Assembly: GCA_040285745.1 (NCBI GenBank)
Contig: JAUFOR010000001.1
Location: forward strand, 930,001-994,000
Direction: 5' to 3'
DNA: 64,000 nt
Source of the DNA: Barthelona sp. PCE
Lineage: Eukaryota > Metamonada: BaSk clade
Position numbers and translations under genes: made by a program. The notes beneath the pieces were generated by a model that was given only the letters and a program-made list of their open reading frames with translations, made no database searches and was not told the origin of the DNA. Shown in pieces: positions 28,971-38,546 of this stretch (position 1 is the stretch's first letter; each line of letters begins with the position of its first letter).

Positions 28971-29573
28971 ATGCCTCGTCGTAAGTCGAAGAAAATTGAC
29001 TTGGATTTTCAACTGGGGGAGCAGATTGCAAAGCACCTGGAGCGTCTAGAGCATTCTAAAAACATTTGGGATGAAGTTGCACAAATAATGGACTGTGAGC
29101 CTGAAAGAGTTGTTACATTGTTTGAGTACTACACAAAGATGATTTCTCGGAAGAAGAGAGCAAGCAAATCACAAAAAGACAAAGAGAAGAAACTTTCTGT
29201 GGAACAGATCGATGAATTAGTTTTCTCGTCAATGTCGTCTGGAAACCAGAAGGCATACACGCAATTGAGGGCAGTGATGGGGTCAGCAAAGACCGAAACA
29301 CCTGAAATTATTGTGAGTGACGGTGAAAATGACAGTATTGTTAGTCAGAATCACGGTTTTGATTTTGGCAGTTTTGATTTCACAGAAGAAAAGGACCCTG
29401 GTAATGATCCCAAACCGAAAAGCAAATTGAATCAGAGGTCGTTCTTTTCAGATGATGAAGACAGTTTATTTGCGATTCATGATACCAAATTGGCCCAGTT
29501 ATCGAGCAGGTTCGGTAATAGTCGAGTTAAAAAGTCTAAAAAGAATAACGTTGTCAATCCTAATACAGATTAG
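28971..29573 (+). CDS. Basic/acidic protein with SANT-like head, unknown
   Basis: 200 residues from ATG 28971, preceded immediately by CTTTTTCAC. Residues 10-60 form three predicted helices around IWDEVAQIMDCEPERVVTLFEYY, reminiscent of a Myb/SANT or homeodomain-like fold. This is followed by a Lys-rich stretch, an acidic region and a basic tail (KKSKKNN). It may be a nuclear protein, but no ortholog is recognisable. Its stop codon overlaps the stop of the convergent neighbour by 4 nt. Confidence 0.7.
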   Translation: MPRRKSKKIDLDFQLGEQIAKHLERLEHSKNIWDEVAQIMDCEPERVVTLFEYYTKMISRKKRASKSQKDKEKKLSVEQIDELVFSSMSSGNQKAYTQLRAVMGSAKTETPEIIVSDGENDSIVSQNHGFDFGSFDFTEEKDPGNDPKPKSKLNQRSFFSDDEDSLFAIHDTKLAQLSSRFGNSRVKKSKKNNVVNPNTD

Positions 29574-30547
29574 AATTTTTTTCCTCTTCTCTTTTGTTTT
29601 CGTTTAATTGGTGACGTCTCATGTGAGCGCAGCTTGATGTATTTATCAACAAACTTCTCACTCTTCTTCAAAGCAAAATATTCAGCTAAATTTTTTTGTT
29701 CTTTGCGTAGTATCCTTAGTTCTTGTAATAGTTTTTCAATATAAGACTTTTGTTTCTTTCGTATAGCGTTGCTCTTTTTGTAGTTTTTCTTTAAATTTCT
29801 AATTACAGCATTTTTTTTTTTCAATTTTTTGCTAGCTTCTCTGTAAATGTCAAGCTTCTTCAGCAGATTACTGTTTTCTTTCTTCAGCTGCTCGATCTCA
29901 TATCTCTGCGATGCTGTAAGATTCTTCAAACTGGAGTTTATGCTTATTTTTGGATTTAAAGCCTTTCGCTTTTTCTTTTTCTTTTTCTTTGGTCTTTTGA
30001 CAATTGGATCATCTACAACAACACGCGGCGCCCGTAATTTAACATCAACTTTGTTCTTTTTGCGCTTTTTCTTCGGTGAATGTGCTAGAATCTCTGTTAG
30101 ATCCTGACAAGTTGAATTGAGAGAAACATCACTTATATCTGATTCATTAAGGTCAAAGTCGCTCAAGGATACATCGCTCATATCGGTGAGACGCTCACTT
30201 AACCCTATAATATCAACATCCTCGAATTCAGAGTCAAATTCAGCTACATCACTAAATGCCTTCACTTCTGGAGATATTTCAGGCTGGATCTCGAGCTTTG
30301 TTGGTGTTGGCGCCTCCAACAATGTCCGCCTCATCTCCTCAATGTGAGTGTTGGCACGATTGAATAAATTGTCAAACTTGCTTCGTAATTCTACAATTTC
30401 TTGCTTAGTGGGCGACTCAGGATCCTTCAACGGTGGTTCAGTGTCTACATAAGGAGGAGGACTGGATAGAGCCATGTGCGCCATAGCATTCGTCTTCATT
30501 TGGCTCTTTCTCAGCTGATTCTCTAACATCTCCATGGCGTTGTTCAT
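29570..30547 (-). CDS. Lys-rich coiled-coil protein, unknown
   Basis: The open frame starts with TTG; ATG 30547 gives 325 residues. The N-terminus is helical and the middle is acidic (Asp/Ser-rich, for example LSDFDLNESDISDV). Two polybasic blocks follow, one of them a run of Lys broken by a single Arg that could be a nuclear localisation signal. A coiled coil covers about 205-300, and the tail is basic (KRKQKRRGKKF). Nuclear or nucleolar location is inferred. No family recognised. The 3' end overlaps the convergent gene. Confidence 0.72.
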   Translation of the reverse strand: MNNAMEMLENQLRKSQMKTNAMAHMALSSPPPYVDTEPPLKDPESPTKQEIVELRSKFDNLFNRANTHIEEMRRTLLEAPTPTKLEIQPEISPEVKAFSDVAEFDSEFEDVDIIGLSERLTDMSDVSLSDFDLNESDISDVSLNSTCQDLTEILAHSPKKKRKKNKVDVKLRAPRVVVDDPIVKRPKKKKKKKRKALNPKISINSSLKNLTASQRYEIEQLKKENSNLLKKLDIYREASKKLKKKNAVIRNLKKNYKKSNAIRKKQKSYIEKLLQELRILRKEQKNLAEYFALKKSEKFVDKYIKLRSHETSPIKRKQKRRGKKF

Positions 30548-30849
30548 TTCACTCACGTGCAACCCACAAAAAAGTGTAAAGGAGGAAAAGTAATGTAAAA
30601 CAACAGAGATGGTTTGATCTTTTAGTTATCGATCTTTTAGGAGGTGTTGCGGAACAATTTGCAAAATCTATGATGGTTATTAGTGTAAGAATTAGTGTGA
30701 TAGTTTGTGCCGGCAAAATGCAGTTCCTTGTTGAAGTGTTTTCAAGGACCAAGGTAATGCCAGACAGATGCTTCAGGCAAAGCATTTGTTGATCAGAACA
30801 TGTTTGCAACTTTCACACTTTTTCTTTATTACAGCATAAGTTTAATTCA
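30548..30849. other. Divergent promoter region before XRN2
   Basis: About 300 bases between divergent genes. It includes the direct repeat GATCTTTTAG (two copies around 30620-30645, 7 nt apart) and T-rich tracts near the XRN2 start. No gene is seen. Confidence 0.45.
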
Positions 30850-33800
30850 ATGGGAGTTCCAGCATTCTACAGATGGCTTTCTAAACGGTTTAGAAAGTCC
30901 ATTATTAAGGTCAAAGAGGAGTTTCCTCACACAGTCAATGGTGAATATATGCCAATTGATGCTACACAGCCTAATCCAAATGGGTTCGAGATACACAACC
31001 TCTATTTGGACATGAACGGTATCATTCACCCATGTTTTCATCCCACAGATGTTGATGCACCAAAGTCTTGGTCAGAGGTCTTTATTAACGTTTTTGACTA
31101 TGTTGACCGCATATTCACAGTTGTTAGACCTCGTAATTTACTATTTTTGGCAATCGATGGTGTCGCTCCTCGTGCAAAAATGAATCAACAGAGAATGAGG
31201 CGTTTTAGAACAGCTCAGGAGAAGGCAATCGCAAAGGCCATCGCCAACGGGCTCGACGCTGCCAAGTTGGAGTTCCTTAATGAGATATATATCCCGGAGG
31301 AAGGGAACAGCGAAACTCAATTCGATTCAAACATCATCACACCCGGAACTCAGTTCATGTTTGAGCTGTCTGAGGCACTGCGCTGGTTCATACAAATTAA
31401 GATGAACAGGGATCCGGCGTGGCGTGGTCTTCAAGTTGTATTGAGCGACGCAAATATGCCAGGTGAGGGCGAACACAAGGTCATGGATTACCTGAGGTCG
31501 CAGCGCGGTGTCATGCAGGCATGGGAGCGCCGCGACAAGTGCAAAGGCCCGCCCCCGTATAACCCGAACCTCGTCCATTGTCTTTATGGCATGGATGCGG
31601 ACCTCATTATGTTGAGTTTGGCAACCCACGAGCCGAGGTTCATCATTCTCAGGGAGGATATATTCGGCAAGAGCATCCGCTTCTGCCCCGGCTGTGGATC
31701 CCCAGACCACGGGAGGGATAGCTGCCCTGAGATTGCGAAAAACCCCAGTGCCCAGGCTCAGCATTTCGATAAGTTGCCGTATGGACACAAAGAATGGCAG
31801 TTCTGCTGCATGAACATCCTGCGCGACTACATGGACCGTATGTTTGGCACGCACTTTAACCTCAAACAAACTCTTGGTCCTCGTTACGACTTGGAAAGGG
31901 TGATTGATGATTTTATCTTCCTTTGCTTCCTGGCCGGTAACGATTTCCTGCCGCACATTGCATCGTTGGATATCCGCGAGGGTTGTATCGATTTGCTGCT
32001 GAAAGTGTATTTGCGTAAGCTTCCCGTCCTGGGCGGATACATCACCGACCGCGGTATCATGAACTTCCAGCGGTTAGCAGTGTACATGGACTCGCTTAAA
32101 CTGCACGAGTCCAAACTGTTTGAAATGAGAGAGTCGGACAGGCGTCGGAAACTGATGCGCCGCCGCGCCCGCGACAAAAAGAGATGGAGGGAGAACAAGG
32201 AGATGAAGGCAGCAGAGAAGAAGGCCGACATGTTCAGGAACACAGCCATTTTGAAAGATTTCGTGGTTGCAAAGCAGGTTGAGGAAGACAGGAAAATCGA
32301 AGACTCGAAGCGTACCGCATCTATGGTCCAACCAGACCCTGCAACGCCTGAAGTCGTTCGCAAGATGCAGAAGACAAAGACAGAGGAGTCGAAAGATTTC
32401 GACATGGACGCCTTCACGGAGCTTGAGATTCTAGACCTCAAGAACCCTTCAGTGCCAGACAGCGAGGTCATCAGTGACTCCTTCCACGAGGTGGACGCAT
32501 GCACCGCGAAATTACTGCTGCGTCACCCACTCAAGATGTTTTCTGAAGGATATAGGGAGCGGTATTACAAGTACAAGTTCAAATTCACCGATGATGATGT
32601 CGACATCAGCGTGCAGCGTGCGCGTATGAGGGATCCCGCCGAGGCAGAGCGCATCTATATGTCGTGCCACGACTTCACTGCGTCAGACTACAAGGGTGAT
32701 CTTGCTCATCTAGTCACATCGTACGCTGAGGGTCTCGCATGGACCTTCCTGTACTACTACAGGGGTTGCGCGTCATGGACGTGGTACTACCCATACCACT
32801 TTGCACCGTTGGCGGAGGATTGCACCCTTTTGGCGCATATTGATGGAAAGCGTATCTACGAAAGATTTGGGATCTCACCTATCAACAGGACCCACGTGCT
32901 CGAGTCCAAGACACCAGAGCCGTCCAACCCTCCGCTTGACAGCCCGGTGTGCCCGTTCCACCAGCTCATGTCTGTTCTCCCGCTTTATTCAAGCCACGCA
33001 CTACCAGAGTCGTTTAGAGATGTTATGATGCGCCTGCCGGAGTACTATCCGCTGAGTTTCCGTCTCGACAGAAACTTCCACGAGCAACTATGGCAAGCGA
33101 TTGCGATACTACCTTTCATTGATTTTGGTCATCTCATCGACGAGGCAAAGGACGAGATGATTCTTTCACAGGCCGACAAGTTCCTGAAGCTGAGAAACAG
33201 ATACGCAACAAACACACTGTTTGTGCACCAAAGCAATGGTTTGTGGCCACACGTTGTCGCTACGACCGCTCTTGCCGAACCAAAGTACGAGACCTACGCA
33301 GAGTGGCGCAAGGAGCGTGTTCATGGTAAGAGCCGTAAGACTCCAAGTGCCGCCTATTGTTCAGTTTTGCTCAAACCTGATTGGCACGTCGAAAAACCCG
33401 AGTTCAATTCAGGCCTGGATGAGACCGTCCCTCCATCTCGATACGTCAACCCCAAGGGCCAGTTCATCAACAGCATACAGTTCTTTAAGCGATATGGTGC
33501 ACCCAAGATCCCATTCGGTGCACCACCCGACATGGAACTCGATTCACTACAGCAGCGTTGGATGCTTCCGTTTGAGGAAGGGGAGTACTGCAAAGTGTTT
33601 TCGTGCTCGATGGACTTTCCAGATTTTCCAGCTGGTTATAATTATTCTGTTAATTTACTGCCCGGAGTGCACATGCCACAGCCGGTATTGAACCAGCGCG
33701 ACTTTGATTCCATTGAGAGGAGGCACGTCAACACTGAGCGTTTTACACTTGGTGAGGAGCTTGCTTTTGCTGAAGACAAGGCATTCCAGGATACTGTTCC

Positions 33801-34053
33801 TATTAACATTGGTGATGGCTTCTTGCTGAGAAGGCTCGTGGAGTGCATCGATTCAGAACCCATCCTTCGCATGCACTACGATCCCAATTTCAACATTAAT
33901 AACGTTCGCAGTCATCAACCTAGAGTAGATCGGGGTCGACAGGTGCTGAACAATATTGTGAGTCAGAAGGGAAGGCAACGCCGACACAACCCTAAGCCAA
34001 AGCCAAAACAATTGCAGAGTACATCATTCTTGAAGGGTTTTATTAAGAAATAA
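30850..34053 (+). CDS. XRN2: 5'-3' exoribonuclease XRN2/RAT1
   Basis: 1067 residues from ATG 30850. The XRN N-terminus MGVPAFYRWLSKRF, the catalytic acidic segments (YLDMNGIIHPC; IDGVAPRAKMNQQR; SDANMPGEGEHK; YGMDADLIML; FLAGNDFLPH) and the second conserved region (SYAEGLAWTFLYYYRGCASWTWYYPYH) are all intact. A CX2C..H..C zinc knuckle (CPGCGSPDHGRDSC) inserted after the helicase-like region is typical of the nuclear XRN2/Rat1 branch rather than XRN1. XRN2 degrades 5'-monophosphate RNA in transcription termination and rRNA processing. A charged insertion of about 100 residues follows the catalytic core. RRP40 of the nuclear exosome is the convergent neighbour, 18 nt away. Confidence 0.96.
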   Translation: MGVPAFYRWLSKRFRKSIIKVKEEFPHTVNGEYMPIDATQPNPNGFEIHNLYLDMNGIIHPCFHPTDVDAPKSWSEVFINVFDYVDRIFTVVRPRNLLFLAIDGVAPRAKMNQQRMRRFRTAQEKAIAKAIANGLDAAKLEFLNEIYIPEEGNSETQFDSNIITPGTQFMFELSEALRWFIQIKMNRDPAWRGLQVVLSDANMPGEGEHKVMDYLRSQRGVMQAWERRDKCKGPPPYNPNLVHCLYGMDADLIMLSLATHEPRFIILREDIFGKSIRFCPGCGSPDHGRDSCPEIAKNPSAQAQHFDKLPYGHKEWQFCCMNILRDYMDRMFGTHFNLKQTLGPRYDLERVIDDFIFLCFLAGNDFLPHIASLDIREGCIDLLLKVYLRKLPVLGGYITDRGIMNFQRLAVYMDSLKLHESKLFEMRESDRRRKLMRRRARDKKRWRENKEMKAAEKKADMFRNTAILKDFVVAKQVEEDRKIEDSKRTASMVQPDPATPEVVRKMQKTKTEESKDFDMDAFTELEILDLKNPSVPDSEVISDSFHEVDACTAKLLLRHPLKMFSEGYRERYYKYKFKFTDDDVDISVQRARMRDPAEAERIYMSCHDFTASDYKGDLAHLVTSYAEGLAWTFLYYYRGCASWTWYYPYHFAPLAEDCTLLAHIDGKRIYERFGISPINRTHVLESKTPEPSNPPLDSPVCPFHQLMSVLPLYSSHALPESFRDVMMRLPEYYPLSFRLDRNFHEQLWQAIAILPFIDFGHLIDEAKDEMILSQADKFLKLRNRYATNTLFVHQSNGLWPHVVATTALAEPKYETYAEWRKERVHGKSRKTPSAAYCSVLLKPDWHVEKPEFNSGLDETVPPSRYVNPKGQFINSIQFFKRYGAPKIPFGAPPDMELDSLQQRWMLPFEEGEYCKVFSCSMDFPDFPAGYNYSVNLLPGVHMPQPVLNQRDFDSIERRHVNTERFTLGEELAFAEDKAFQDTVPINIGDGFLLRRLVECIDSEPILRMHYDPNFNINNVRSHQPRVDRGRQVLNNIVSQKGRQRRHNPKPKPKQLQSTSFLKGFIKK

Positions 34054-34071
34054 AAGTTCATAGGTTTTGTT

Positions 34072-34647
34072 TTATTGCAAAAATGATTTTGCTCGTTCTA
34101 CAAGCGCTGGAACCTTCTCTAGTGGCACCATATCTAGCCTTTGGATTATTGTCTGTACTAGAAGTGTGCTATCATGAGTCTCACCGCGTATCCACACTCT
34201 GTTGTTACTACCACACGCGAATTCATAGTTAAACTCCTTTCCAATTATCCTGGGGATGTTTTTTGAACGTGAGGTGATGTTTGCTCGTAGTCTGTATATA
34301 GTTTTGGGGCTGACTGGGAATAAATAACCGTCTTTGAGAGGACCAAAGCCTGTACCCCTTCCATCCTCAGAGACACAGCTCATGAGGCAGAATGATGTGT
34401 TTTTGTCAGCTTCAACAATGCGACAGAAAAGGACAGTGCCAATAGTAACACGTCCACGCATTGTTTTACGATCTGCACCCTCGAATGCAGTGGAATCAAG
34501 AAGCCCTGTGATCGATGAGCCAATATCGCATGCGTAATACTGTGAAGCTCCAGAGTCTGAAGACCTAGTTCCAACAACTATGCCTAATACAAGGTCGTTG
34601 GCTTGAGGGACGTATACTCGTGAGAAGTGGTGCGAATTCTCGTTCAT
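34072..34647 (-). CDS. RRP40: RNA exosome cap subunit RRP40/EXOSC3
   Basis: 191 residues from ATG 34647. The S1-domain region YVPQANDLVLGIVVGTRSSD...YYACDIGSS with STAFEGADRK, and the KH-side segment ending DMVPLEKVPALVERAKSFL, match RRP40. GYLFPVSPKTIYRL is also typical. The protein is shorter than human EXOSC3 because the N-terminal domain is reduced. It binds RNA at the entrance of the exosome channel. Its stop is 18 nt from the XRN2 stop. Confidence 0.88.
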   Translation of the reverse strand: MNENSHHFSRVYVPQANDLVLGIVVGTRSSDSGASQYYACDIGSSITGLLDSTAFEGADRKTMRGRVTIGTVLFCRIVEADKNTSFCLMSCVSEDGRGTGFGPLKDGYLFPVSPKTIYRLRANITSRSKNIPRIIGKEFNYEFACGSNNRVWIRGETHDSTLLVQTIIQRLDMVPLEKVPALVERAKSFLQ

Positions 34648-34719
34648 AAATAGTAAGAAAAGGTTTTAAAACGAAAAAACGAGTAGGAAAATTGTTTTTT
34701 TTTGTTTCATCGATTTAAA

Positions 34720-34728
34720 CCCTTTTCA
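34720..34728 (+). promoter_or_regulatory. CCCTTTTCA initiator-like element
   Basis: CCCTTTTCA, with a second TTTTCAACCC 12 nt later, lies about 44 nt upstream of the DPY30-gene ATG. It matches the element found before other genes in this window. Confidence 0.4.
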
Positions 34729-34771
34729 AAAGTTTTCAACCCTTTTTTTTGGAACTAGAAGAAGCTTGAGA

Positions 34772-35676
34772 ATGAATATCGAATCAGAGTATCTTCAAAA
34801 AGCCGTGGGAGGACCCTTACTGGACGGACTAAGTGCAACCGTGTTAGCTTCACCTCCAGATCCGGTCAAATACTTGGCAGAATACCTTTTGTCATATCGC
34901 CAAAACGCTCTGAGAGCCAACGAGGTATATTTGAAAAATTCTAATTTTTAACTAATTTTTAGCTGAGAGAAAAGGAAAAGCTTGCTTCAGAGCAGATGAA
35001 GGAGCTCGAGCAGCAGCGTCTTGCAGATCTGCAACAAAGAAAAGACGATCTTATTCAGAAGAAGAAGCAATTGGAAGAGGACCGTAAGCAAGAGATTGCC
35101 AGACAATCAGAGTTCCCTGATTTTCTGGTCAAGCGCCGTGCACAGTTGGAAGAAGAGCGTATTATGAACGATCCTGTCCTTAGAAATCAAAGAATATATG
35201 ACAAGGTTGTCGAGGGATTGTCTGAGCTTTCCTCAGCATTGCTGCTTGAACTCCGCCGTATGGACACTGCAGACCCGGCTACACACCGTATTATGAAGGG
35301 TGTATTCTACACATTGGGTCATCAACCAAGCGACATGACAACTTGGATGGGCGTTCGTCAGCTTATCACCGGCACTTTGTTCGCATCATTGATTTCTTTC
35401 AAGCCTGATGATCGATCTACGAAGCAGACTTTCGAACGTGCTGGTCATACCATTGAGGATTTGGAAGGTGCAGATATCGCCAAGTTTGAGCTTAATGAGG
35501 CAGTGCAGGTGATGTATGATTGGCTTAAGGTTGTCATTCCACTGCACATTGCTCACGTTGAGAAGAAGGTGGAAGAAGCAGTCGAGAACGATATCAGTGT
35601 TGAGGACGTGGATGATGAGGATGAAGCAGATCTTGCTCAGCATGAGGACAAGTCGACACTCCCTCCTTTGGAATAA
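34772..35676 (+). CDS. DPY30-domain protein with dynein-stalk-like region (one intron)
   Basis: Exon 1 is 34772-34924 and exon 2 is 34963-35676, with a 38-nt intron (GTATAT...TTTAACTAATTTTTAG). The spliced product has 288 residues. Residues 28-48 (PPDPVKYLAEYLLSYRQNAL) are a DPY30 dimerisation motif, as in radial-spoke and other axonemal proteins. A Gln/Lys/Glu coiled coil covers about 50-130. Residues about 145-260 resemble the microtubule-binding tip of the dynein heavy chain stalk: an LELRRMDTADPATHRIMKGV helix, then W, a FASLISFKPDD segment, and VMYDWLKVVIPLHIAHVEKK. Those segments recall the dynein pattern of FL-SLL-FDK followed by C-WV-I-Y-V. The tail is acidic. A flagellar role is likely; the stalk resemblance is by eye. 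Confidence 0.8.
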
Positions 35677-35758
35677 GAATAGGTGTTTTGTAACATTATT
35701 TGTAAAGATAAAAAAATATTTTTCTTTTTCCGTTCTTACAACTGATTATATATTACAT

Positions 35759-36310
35759 TTATTCTGTTTGACGAGCGACCGGGCGCTTTGCTCTTCTGGA
35801 TTGTACTCGAGGTCCGATGTTCTTGTACTGACAGGGAATGCGAGGTTTAACTTTCTTTTCAAGCTGTCTGTCTCTGATTGCTCTCTTGACGTGCTGGTCC
35901 CTGAGCAAAGTTGATTTTGTCACGTATGGTTCCGAAAAGTGTTTTTTTCCTGCACGATGTGATCTTTGGAGGGCTTTTTGATGAGATACAACATCTTCGA
36001 ATGTTTGAGAGGCAATGATATCCGTGAGAGACTCACTTTCGCGTTTGGGAACTCTCTTAGCAGGCTTACGCTTCATCTTTTTTGAAGTTCTAGGTTTGTA
36101 GTTATGTGTGGAAAATTTTTTGTTACGTTCGATATAATCAATGGGGTCTTCGTTCATTTTCAACCTTGACTTGCGCTCTATTTCGCTAGTGAGAGCTAAA
36201 ACTTCAGCAATATTTTCTGAAGGCTCGGATACGATACCGTGAGTCATGTGCCGGAGTTTAGACTTGTAATATTTGCTTTTTCCTATCGGTGATTTGTAAA
36301 AAATTGACAT
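35759..36310 (-). CDS. Small basic protein, unknown
   Basis: The longer frame begins with TTG; ATG 36310 gives 183 residues. It is strongly basic throughout (KMKRKPAKRVPKRES; RRAKRPVARQTE) with Ser and Tyr and no hydrophobic core that I can see. Disorder and nucleic-acid or microtubule binding are plausible, as in microtubule inner proteins. This is inference only. Confidence 0.65.
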   Translation of the reverse strand: MSIFYKSPIGKSKYYKSKLRHMTHGIVSEPSENIAEVLALTSEIERKSRLKMNEDPIDYIERNKKFSTHNYKPRTSKKMKRKPAKRVPKRESESLTDIIASQTFEDVVSHQKALQRSHRAGKKHFSEPYVTKSTLLRDQHVKRAIRDRQLEKKVKPRIPCQYKNIGPRVQSRRAKRPVARQTE

Positions 36311-36535
36311 AATGAATATCTTCAGAAAAAACTGTGTGGTTATGTATAAATGAGATTGCGATCGACTGGTTGTACTTGAAATATTGGATAAATACCAACT
36401 TGGATTAAATTTAGACCAAAAGGGATCAAAAAGGCAAAACAAAAATTTTCATCGAATAATAATAAAAAAGTGGTTTACAACAGCGGGAGAGTCAGAAATA
36501 CGGATATTCCTCTTCGTCCACGCTAAAAAAGATGA

Positions 36536-37940
<1,405 letters not shown>

Positions 37941-37979
37941 TGGATAGTTTAAAGTGTTTTAGGGTAAAAAAAAACGAAA

Positions 37980-38327
37980 GTGTACTTGATTTAAGTAAGA
38001 AACTCAAAAGCATGGTCTTCGTGTTTTTGTGTTACTCCATGCGGAGTCAAGCTGCGTTGAATGACCGCTTCCGATGTTCGCGTCTTCGAAAGCTGTGTGT
38101 GCGTGGAAAGCGGTTTTGAACTTTTCTCAAAATAGAACCTACGTCCAGGGTGGGGCTGGGGCATCCGTTGGCTAAAGTGATCCACCGCCGCGTTGGGGAA
38201 TTGGCGTGCGGCCCATACGGCCCGAGCTGCAGTTTTTGAGGCTTGTCTTACCTTTGGCGCTTGGGTGATCGTGGGCATGGGCCGGGTGTGCGGCACCTGT
38301 GCGAGTTTATTGAGAGAATTCAACTTG
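37980..38327. other. GC-rich tubulin upstream segment
   Basis: About 300 bases upstream of alpha-tubulin are much richer in GC than other spacers and are duplicated in the right arm. Open frames run through on both strands, but their starts are TTG, and in the right arm the minus-sense frame is broken by a TAG. Hairpins such as ACTCC-ATGC-GGAGT, and CCGCTTCC pairing with GGAAAGCGG, are present. It may be a promoter or encode a structured RNA. Confidence 0.35.
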
Positions 38328-38546
38328 ATGATATTCGATTTGACCCTGTTTATTTTATTATACTATTTAGTAATTGAAATACTACTAATTTTTCAGATGT
38401 ATGGACTTCCAAACTCTGAAGAAGGTAGCCCGTATGCGGCTCCATATCCGAACTTAGATCTCTGTAAAGAATCTGATTACTTTCCTTTATTACCCGTTAA
38501 CATGGATGAGACTCTGGAAGAAAATCATGGAAACTATTCATTATGA
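38328..38546 (+). CDS. Possible small single-pass membrane protein
   Basis: An ATG frame of 72 codons. Residues 4-22 are a strong hydrophobic span (LTLFILLYYLVIEILLIF) followed by a polar, Pro/Tyr-containing tail. The right repeat arm carries the same frame cut to 45 codons (45684-45819, minus) because the arm ends there. No family is recognisable, and the AG before MYG could instead be a splice site. It overlaps the neighbour's stop by 13 nt. Low confidence. Confidence 0.28.
   Translation: MIFDLTLFILLYYLVIEILLIFQMYGLPNSEEGSPYAAPYPNLDLCKESDYFPLLPVNMDETLEENHGNYSL

Noticed and set aside
37991-38323. A 110-codon minus-strand frame upstream of alpha-tubulin.
   Set aside because: It starts with TTG, has no recognisable domain, and the equivalent frame in the right arm is interrupted by TAG.
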